A stretch of 20,671 bases of DNA from Ichthyosporea sp. XGB-2017a (taxonomy: Eukaryota; Opisthokonta; Ichthyosporea), in contig PDIM01010372.1 of assembly GCA_002811675.1 (NCBI GenBank), positions 1-20,671 on the forward strand, in the 5' to 3' direction. Within the stretch, counting starts at the first letter, position 1, and each line of letters opens with the position of its first letter. The notes under the pieces are model-generated. The model searched no databases. It had not been told where the DNA came from and was given only the letters and a program-made list of their open reading frames with translations. The position numbers and the translations under genes are program-made. Below, piece by piece: positions 15,501-20,671 of the stretch.

Positions 15501-16137
15501 AAAGGCCAGGTCTGTGAAGGCACAACAGTATGCAAATATGCAAAAGTTTAAATCAGTGGGAATTAATAGTCACTTCAGTGAAGGTAGTATTAGTGTTGAA
15601 GACGATGATATTGTGTACGACGTTTATGAACCCGAAGATGCAGCCAGTGTAAGTAGTTTAGAGTCCAATGGAAGTGAATCAAGAGCTGGTAATTTCACAA
15701 ATCGGGAACGAATTGACAGGTTTAACTGCTTCATGAGCACAAATCTATTTGATGTCGATGATGATGATGATATTTGCAGCTCAGGAATACTGTATTGGCT
15801 GTGGGTTCTTTTATGGATCATTCTTCTTCCAGTACATTCTCTGGTATTTGTTGCGTATACGTTGCCTCGTCGAGCGTATCGCTACTGTGTCTATGTAATT
15901 CAGTATAGCAAATCTGCAAATGGGAAAGACTATCCGTCCTCTTCGAACAACAGCACTGGTTGTGGCCGACCCGCTGGTATCGGTGTCTGTGTGTGTGCTT
16001 ATAATGGGAAGCTCTCGGCAACTGTTGTAGGTGACGCAGCCCTGAATCCCAGTGTATCCATGATGGCACAAGCACTAAAGAGGGAATTTCAGGATGTTAG
16101 CAGACAAGTAGAAAATTGGGAATCAGGACACGCGTAG
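12514..16137 (+). CDS. Alpha/beta hydrolase fused to a wax ester synthase/DGAT-like domain
   Basis: One unbroken exon encodes 1207 residues. Residues 1-65 are low-complexity, Gly- and Glu-rich. Residues 66-355 form an alpha/beta hydrolase: oxyanion region VMGLGCTANSW (82-92), DNRGCGRSG (112-120), nucleophile elbow GISMGG (S174), acid D309 and H336 (GCGHA). From about 430 the protein follows the WS/DGAT (WSD) bifunctional acyltransferase fold: PLDRTKPLW (526-534), VHACVAD (577-583) at the HHxxxDG position, a membrane segment about 641-669, a block 687-730 like the plant WSD region after its membrane span, SPGPP (909-913) for the usual NVPGP, and a C-terminal GVCVCAYNGKLSATVVGDAALNP (1157-1179). 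The second His of HHxxxDG is Ala and the ND motif is replaced. About 200 inserted residues (945-1150) include a hydrophobic hairpin (1091-1116). The hydrolase half looks active; substrate unknown. Likely acts on lipids at ER or droplet membranes (inference). Confidence 0.82.
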   Translation: MVTQRGAGEKEGKGGSYEYEPEAVRSGYFHVRAGGGGVRRSEEEERGRESEEGVDTLEEEEEEGVPLYYEVHGRGSQKVLLVMGLGCTANSWHLQTHYLSRPERNCQVCVFDNRGCGRSGFPALRLGRRPSGSEKGEGESTFGGLRTTTAVMAEDAVALIDFLGWERIHLVGISMGGMISLEFAARYPERIWSLTLINTHCGGMLRGNLSSYAPLSGMWNLAQLMVAPSMQGKMGAMRRLLYGQGVSEEQFHREFLRYHEYGTQTTPQPSVRGFLSHLLAVCTHHVSSSRLAVLREARIPTLVCVSSQDVLVRPKNSFDLGRRLDARLKVFYGCGHALVAEQKDELNSLLHDHVSNSHYSVRPISVVQKSEQLSAHEHFILLAETGPTELRGATGYAIAQAKKQAEKHERGARLEVNGNDKSTEMNLSLSNTCLKFGNALNHSFLFMFDGHLDFCETLCSYDTWCKLFPRLRQRLCGKAFGAMFEQWQSVDTEEEPFNVTGNIHRVHIGSCTEDLEDIVSKILSSPLDRTKPLWDAYFIEYGTCEEKDEPEGRPCSVHSSRYVGESRSAGCALITRVHACVADHESSARMVQLLGETTKVSGRRQRMGKENVRAKEEKRERSQPSSNESKKEALPSGVTSLLNWCGALFVEGVSAVLLFLKIVNVIFWGRSVFSRSDEWKGTGDACRYAKHARFMNVPLTVKDAQTLCKRYSCSMTSLVIAAFGGACRRISQVYLSSSKQSVFCFLPMTSVQKRFEEQKGNLVGNEAGCYLDIYQHKKNGLDEVKGKVGCSTKGKGGKTSRLGKSAEGTESYEAYDFDHTEMLDGVPMGNRSVGLWYLIPTSSLQHETIGDRLVDISERLRAIVVSGEPFVYRAVTWVLGSLPEYFFSTAVRWFISYVSSGFSAVILFSPGPPSELRIAGLPVKSYFAFTHPPPTTLENEQFPGKHYKNQHNQSLLRPTPEGESQEMRSTDVKEVGMTDIPTLNSHSRRFQMYQQGKARSVKAQQYANMQKFKSVGINSHFSEGSISVEDDDIVYDVYEPEDAASVSSLESNGSESRAGNFTNRERIDRFNCFMSTNLFDVDDDDDICSSGILYWLWVLLWIILLPVHSLVFVAYTLPRRAYRYCVYVIQYSKSANGKDYPSSSNNSTGCGRPAGIGVCVCAYNGKLSATVVGDAALNPSVSMMAQALKREFQDVSRQVENWESGHA

Positions 16138-16154
16138 TTGCTCCTCATTCGCAA

Positions 16155-16160
16155 AATAAA
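16155..16160 (+). terminator. Poly(A) signal of the hydrolase-WSD fusion gene
   Basis: AATAAA begins 18 bases after the stop at 16137, giving a very short 3' UTR. The neighbouring convergent WDR7 gene ends 128 bases away. Confidence 0.65.
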
Positions 16161-16246
16161 CTGATGAAATGTAAATTATTGTAATTTCCCAAAGTATCTC
16201 GCTCGCATTATAGAGTATTCGGGTTTTCACTTCTTGCTTTCAACCT

Positions 16247-16252
16247 TTTATT
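16247..16252 (-). terminator. Poly(A) signal of WDR7
   Basis: Plus-strand TTTATT reads AATAAA on the minus strand, 13 bases after the WDR7 stop codon at 16265. Confidence 0.6.
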
Positions 16253-16264
16253 TTTTACACTCTT

Positions 16265-19200
16265 TTACCATGCGAAATTGTATTCCTTTCCGCAGATAAT
16301 CAGGGACAGTTTTCGCGCGGATACCCACACCAGCGTCACTAACTCAATGGCTTCCGTATTGTCTAAAACCCCATGAAAAGGGACAGTAAAAGTCCGGCTG
16401 CATTTTGGGGAGGAGCCAAGCATCCCCAAGAAGGTCGAGTTTATGTTCCAGTTTAGCACAAGAAGATCAGAAAGTGCAAATGACGCCAGATACTTGCCAT
16501 CAAAAGAAAATGTTACTGCAGTGATAGGACTTTTGTGCCCCTCTAGAACTTGCCAGCGCGACCCTGTTTTCAAATCATATATCACAATCAGCCCCTCCCC
16601 AGTCCCCACAGCCACCCGCTGGGTGGAGCTATGGAATGTCACAATCCCAAACTGCTTTACCATTTCCTGCAGCCCTTCAGTACTCACACGCATGCACCCA
16701 TCTCTCAAATGTGGCACATGGGGGTCTAGACTCTTGATCGTTATTTCTACCAGCTTGGGAACAAAGGGAAGTAAGACTTTCGGATCGGCACGCACTAAAG
16801 CCCGAATGATACGCAATCCTGTTACCCGTTTATGTACATCGTTCGTCGATGCGTACATTTCTTGAGATAAAGTATTTACAAATACTTTTGGTCGCATAAG
16901 TGCAATAGTCAACAATGTATTCTGATACACCCTTGAGTACAAGACAAGCACAGAAGATGAAGAACGTACTGAAGAATTGTTCAAAGCAGTTGAAACCTCT
17001 GCCAGCCGCAACAGCAAATTGCGCACAATGGCTACTGTATCCAAATGGGGCTCCCAACATGCAAACCCTGTGCCTAGCAACTCCACTACAGCCATTCGGT
17101 ACGAGAACTTTGTAGACAGCTCATCCGGGCACCCCATTTGCACAATAGACTGTATGTTTGCTACTGTAATTGATACCACTTCATCATCGAAGTCCGCAGA
17201 ATATCTGCTACCGAAAATACCTAAAACAACAACAGGGACGAGAGGTAGAGATGCAATTTGCTGTTGCTGATTGTGGACACCAGGAATGGTTGGTACTAGT
17301 CTGTTTCTTTTCTTTGCGTCAATCAATGCTTGCAGACACTTTTTTATCAAGGGCAATCTGCGTTCCGGCGAAAAGTTTTCTACTGTATCATACAGCAGCC
17401 ATTTACACGCTTCGCGAACATCCAGCAACGAGTCTTGCCAGTAGCGGGCCAATGTCAAAATCGAAGGCGCTACGAAATATGGCACGTGCTTTGCAAGACC
17501 TCCCCCGAGGTAAAAATCAATAATTGTGCTCGAACCCTTGTGATAAGGCTCGCCTTTCTCTGCGAGCATTCCCAATAGAACCGATACTAGAGATATAATA
17601 TGCACTGCGGTGATGTGCGATGAATACAACCACCGCTCAACATTATTATGGTTTGCCGGCAACATTACTGAAAGTGTGCCTTTGAACCCCTTTATGCCGT
17701 AAGAAACATGGCCCGGAGGCGGGCTAACTCCCAATTCTTTGATGCATATGCGATCCACTTCAGGATCAATTCCCCACGCCAAACAGTATGACAACATTAG
17801 CTTGGACACAAATGAATCGTTTTTATCACTTGCGAGCCGTAGATCACTCACTAGGCGACGAACGTTCAAGCTAATCACTTGTAAAGGAGCTTCACTTGCA
17901 CTCATCTTCACAGAATTGAGCTCAATTGAGTTTAATGGCGATATAGATTTATGATCCTCATCGTATACATTGGATTGATCACAATTTTTAAGAATATCCT
18001 CCCCAAGTGCCCCATTAACTACTCTGTCAAGTACACCTGTATCTAGCTGCCACACATATACAGTCCCATCCGTACATCCCACCACTAAAAATTCATCTGA
18101 AACGCGCCATCGTACAGTCCGCACAGGGAATGCATGTCCACCCACAAGATGGATACACCGCAATTGTTCAAACGAGTATATTCCGATACAATGGTCTTCG
18201 CTCACAGAGCAAAATAAATCCTTCAATTTTGCATTATAAGGTGGTGGCTGGATGATGGTAGTAATTTCCCCGCTATGGTTAGAGAAGGTTCTCATCAATT
18301 CGCCAGTATCGAGATTCCATACTTTCACCGTGAAATCGCAAGAACCAGACACTAATATATCAGGCTCAGGGGTCCCCCCAGCTCCTCCATTGCTCTCCCT
18401 TGAGCCATTGACATCCCCAGAGTATTCACGTGCAGGGTGAAAAAGGCACGTTATCCTACCAGAGTGGCCCGTAAGAATTCGCGTTTCACAGGGAAGCGTG
18501 CCCAAATATTTTCTTGAAGTTGTTTTGATCCCGTAACCCAAGGAGTGGCTATTCACAGCCGATGAGGATGATGATGCATTATTATTCCCAGACAATAAAG
18601 GTGATGATGAACCATTTGGAATCCCCAAAAGACCACCCGCTAAGACAGAGCGCGAGGGGCCGTTACCACGCACATCCCCCGTTGAGGATGATGAAGAACT
18701 AAATACAAATTTTGAGACTTCAATGATGCCACTTTCATATCCCTGTACAACAACATTCTCATTCACAAACACGGTGGCTGTAAGTGAATCCTCACGGCCA
18801 CCAACACCATTGCCACCCATTCGGGTATCATTGAGAGGCGGCGAGTTGGAGCTGGAAGACTGACTCGAGCTCCCAAAACTGCTTGCCCAGAAGGCCGGAA
18901 GACTTCTCTCAATCACGGGCGTGACAGTGCATGTCGAACCCCCCTTCAAGTTATTCTTACTCTGCACACCAGAGTCCCCCTTCAGATTCCATGCACAGAT
19001 TTTGGCACTGCCATCACCACAAAACAGATACGACGATTCTTCTTTCATAATTCCACTGTTTACAACACGGCCACTTCCATTCTGGCCAACGCCACCAATC
19101 AGTACAGACATTGCCGGAAATGAACCATTCAAAACCGAAATATGCTGGCTTTCAATCCCACACGGCGAAGCAATATCATCGCAGGTAAATACCTTTACTA

Positions 19201-20455
19201 GTCGTGCCACACTATTTTCACTATTATTACTTTTCTCGCCTCCTGCCTCACTGCCATTTTTGTTATCTTCTGTGTTGTTCTGGCGAACTGTCAGCGTCAA
19301 TCGCGGTAATTCTTTCATATAAGGAGCATCTGCAGGCAGCTCATATAAATACCCATTCCCATCCACGCCCCACACAAGCACTTCAAATTCTGATACAAAT
19401 GTTCCTCCAGTCCATCCCAAACTAAACGGGCAAGGTACATCAAATAAAACTTGAAAATCGCTCCCCGTGTGCAATTTCCATCTTCCCTGACACACAATAA
19501 GAATAACACTCGAGTTAAATGGATTGACCTCTAGCCTTACCGGGTTTTCACATCCTTCGAGGCAAAAAACCCGCAATGGAGGCATGGATGGTTGCTCATA
19601 GTGATTCTCCTCCATAAACTCAAGCGACCACAGTTTCAAAGTGCCATTGATGGTCACCGCCAGCAGAGCTTCCGTTTCTCTTGACGGATCATCTTCTGAG
19701 GGAATAGCACAAGTACACATTGCACTCAGCCAATCTGGCTGCACTTGCGAACGAAAGGTGTGCACCACAGTCAGAGTGGCCACGTCCAGAATTTGCACAG
19801 CGGGGTAATGACCGCAGCACACAATGTGCCTTTGGTCTTTCAGGGCCCGCATGTGTTTGGGACTTTCTGGGAATAAAGTCGTTGATTGTAGGCACCGCCC
19901 GTCTTTTAAGTCCCACACACATATCACCCCATCTTCACTGGCAGAGCACGCCACGGCTGTGTGTGTTGTTTCCTGCACAAACACACACTCAACTATACAA
20001 GTCACTGCTGTCTGGTGCCCAAATAGCATCATTTTTGGAACTACATCTATAATATCATCCTCTCTCCCTCCCTTCGAGGTGCCCGTACTTTCCCTACCCG
20101 TTCCATCCTCCCCTAATTCTCGCTGGGATTTCAGGCGTTGTGCAGCCAAAGTGCGGCAATGAAAGGACAACACTCCACCTCCTCCTCCGCCGCCTCCATT
20201 CCCCACATCACCGTCCCTTTCACTATGCTTTTTTTCCTCTCCCTCCCCATTAGAACTACTATTCACACTATTACCCACCCCACCACGAACCACCTCCTCC
20301 ACATCACGCCGGTACACAACAGACCACAGACACAGCTGGCCCGAGTTTGATGCAGTCAGCAAGCAGGAGCGGGATTGGGTCAACAGGATGGCCGTGATTA
20401 GATGCGAGGGAGGCTTTGGTCCCCAGAGGGTCACAGGAACTACTAAAGTGGACAT
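16265..20455 (-). CDS. WDR7: WDR7 / rabconnectin-3 beta (V-ATPase regulator, WD40 protein)
   Basis: This single-exon ORF encodes 1396 residues, close to human WDR7 (about 1490). The N-terminus LVVPVTLWGPKPPSHLITAIL matches [21 protein letters not shown] of human WDR7, which fixes the start. Repeats follow: LFGHQTAVTC and DGVICVWDLKDGRC (about 142-185), CGHYPAVQILDVATL, a second set with LTGHSGRITCLFHP (about 657), ISGGVDFSVIIWDIFSGE-like CDFTVKVWNLDTGEL, and LVVGCTDGTVYVWQLDTGVLDRVVNG (about 780-805). The middle (830-1280) is helical, with ARYWQDSLLDVREA as in human WDR7, and two more WD repeats close the protein (QRVAVGTGEGLIVIYDL, GHKSPITAVTFSFDGKYLA). WDR7 partners DMXL proteins to control V-ATPase assembly and organelle acidification. 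Gly/Ser/Asn-rich inserts (about 50-110, 500-650) interrupt the propellers. Confidence 0.93.
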   Translation of the reverse strand: MSTLVVPVTLWGPKPPSHLITAILLTQSRSCLLTASNSGQLCLWSVVYRRDVEEVVRGGVGNSVNSSSNGEGEEKKHSERDGDVGNGGGGGGGGVLSFHCRTLAAQRLKSQRELGEDGTGRESTGTSKGGREDDIIDVVPKMMLFGHQTAVTCIVECVFVQETTHTAVACSASEDGVICVWDLKDGRCLQSTTLFPESPKHMRALKDQRHIVCCGHYPAVQILDVATLTVVHTFRSQVQPDWLSAMCTCAIPSEDDPSRETEALLAVTINGTLKLWSLEFMEENHYEQPSMPPLRVFCLEGCENPVRLEVNPFNSSVILIVCQGRWKLHTGSDFQVLFDVPCPFSLGWTGGTFVSEFEVLVWGVDGNGYLYELPADAPYMKELPRLTLTVRQNNTEDNKNGSEAGGEKSNNSENSVARLVKVFTCDDIASPCGIESQHISVLNGSFPAMSVLIGGVGQNGSGRVVNSGIMKEESSYLFCGDGSAKICAWNLKGDSGVQSKNNLKGGSTCTVTPVIERSLPAFWASSFGSSSQSSSSNSPPLNDTRMGGNGVGGREDSLTATVFVNENVVVQGYESGIIEVSKFVFSSSSSSTGDVRGNGPSRSVLAGGLLGIPNGSSSPLLSGNNNASSSSSAVNSHSLGYGIKTTSRKYLGTLPCETRILTGHSGRITCLFHPAREYSGDVNGSRESNGGAGGTPEPDILVSGSCDFTVKVWNLDTGELMRTFSNHSGEITTIIQPPPYNAKLKDLFCSVSEDHCIGIYSFEQLRCIHLVGGHAFPVRTVRWRVSDEFLVVGCTDGTVYVWQLDTGVLDRVVNGALGEDILKNCDQSNVYDEDHKSISPLNSIELNSVKMSASEAPLQVISLNVRRLVSDLRLASDKNDSFVSKLMLSYCLAWGIDPEVDRICIKELGVSPPPGHVSYGIKGFKGTLSVMLPANHNNVERWLYSSHITAVHIISLVSVLLGMLAEKGEPYHKGSSTIIDFYLGGGLAKHVPYFVAPSILTLARYWQDSLLDVREACKWLLYDTVENFSPERRLPLIKKCLQALIDAKKRNRLVPTIPGVHNQQQQIASLPLVPVVVLGIFGSRYSADFDDEVVSITVANIQSIVQMGCPDELSTKFSYRMAVVELLGTGFACWEPHLDTVAIVRNLLLRLAEVSTALNNSSVRSSSSVLVLYSRVYQNTLLTIALMRPKVFVNTLSQEMYASTNDVHKRVTGLRIIRALVRADPKVLLPFVPKLVEITIKSLDPHVPHLRDGCMRVSTEGLQEMVKQFGIVTFHSSTQRVAVGTGEGLIVIYDLKTGSRWQVLEGHKSPITAVTFSFDGKYLASFALSDLLVLNWNINSTFLGMLGSSPKCSRTFTVPFHGVLDNTEAIELVTLVWVSARKLSLIICGKEYNFAW

Positions 20456-20671
20456 GGTTTACTACTTCCCTCTTCTTTCTCTACACACACGCGCACATTT
20501 AATGGCCAAATTCCACAAAGGACACTGGTTTTGGTTCCTTAATGCCCCTTTCCTTGTCTTCTTGGTCTGCACCCGCCCCCTTTTTTTCTTCGATCCTTTT
20601 TCCCTTTGATTAAGTTTCTTTTTTTTTCTTTTTTTTTTCAGTAAAGTACTAAAATGAACAGAAATCGCCAA
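20456..20671. other. Upstream region of WDR7 to the window edge
   Basis: These 216 bases precede the WDR7 start codon (minus strand). The sequence is T-rich on the plus strand and purine-rich on the WDR7 sense strand, with runs at 20579-20590 and 20612-20638. No TATA box, exon or other gene is evident; the short open frame here reads only lysine-rich low-complexity sequence. Confidence 0.5.

Noticed and set aside
20462-20671. 69-codon lysine-rich minus-strand frame at the right edge
   Set aside because: It is a translation of purine-rich promoter sequence before WDR7, with no conserved features.

Overview
The window is nuclear DNA from a gene-dense eukaryote. It carries an intronless histone H3 gene, GT-AG introns of only 108-131 bp, AATAAA-type poly(A) signals close behind stop codons, and no bacterial operon features. 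The gene set combines CNOT10, WDR7/rabconnectin-3 beta, GTPBP10, DMAC2L/ATP5S and HTD2 with a plant- and protist-type TOM1/THH1 seven-TM protein. The H3 core is of animal/fungal type, and one promoter carries RFX-like and E2F-like motifs. Together these point to a unicellular relative of animals (non-metazoan holozoan) or another deep opisthokont/amorphean protist. This placement is inference with modest confidence; I cannot name a species.

Layout, left to right: histone H3 (+, 135-545) behind a TATA box; an ~820 bp spacer with a possible small structured RNA and a GA repeat; a TOM1/THH1 membrane protein (+, 1363-2634); a two-exon DMAC2L/ATP5S-like mitochondrial protein (-, 2757-3700); an FAD monooxygenase (-, 4019-5644); HTD2-type mitochondrial hydratase (+, 5926-6489), tail to tail with a three-exon GTPBP10/Obg GTPase (-, 6577-8446); an orphan last exon of SLY1/SCFD1 (-, 8795-9163) that ends at a 54-base A run; CNOT10 (+, 9523-12219); a 1207-residue fusion of an alpha/beta hydrolase with a wax-ester-synthase/DGAT-like domain (+, 12514-16137); and WDR7 (-, 16265-20455).

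Three genes in the 2.7-8.4 kb interval encode likely mitochondrial proteins (ATP synthase/complex I assembly-type factor, fatty-acid-synthesis dehydratase, ribosome-assembly GTPase). The others serve chromatin, mRNA deadenylation, ER-Golgi fusion, V-ATPase control and lipid metabolism, so I see chance packing rather than one pathway. The most unusual objects are the hydrolase-acyltransferase fusion, whose acyltransferase half has lost its catalytic motif; the paired RFX and E2F motifs before CNOT10; the SLY1 exon stranded at a homopolymer; and a histone H3 with H in place of Q at position 19. I see no mobile element, CRISPR array, rRNA or tRNA.
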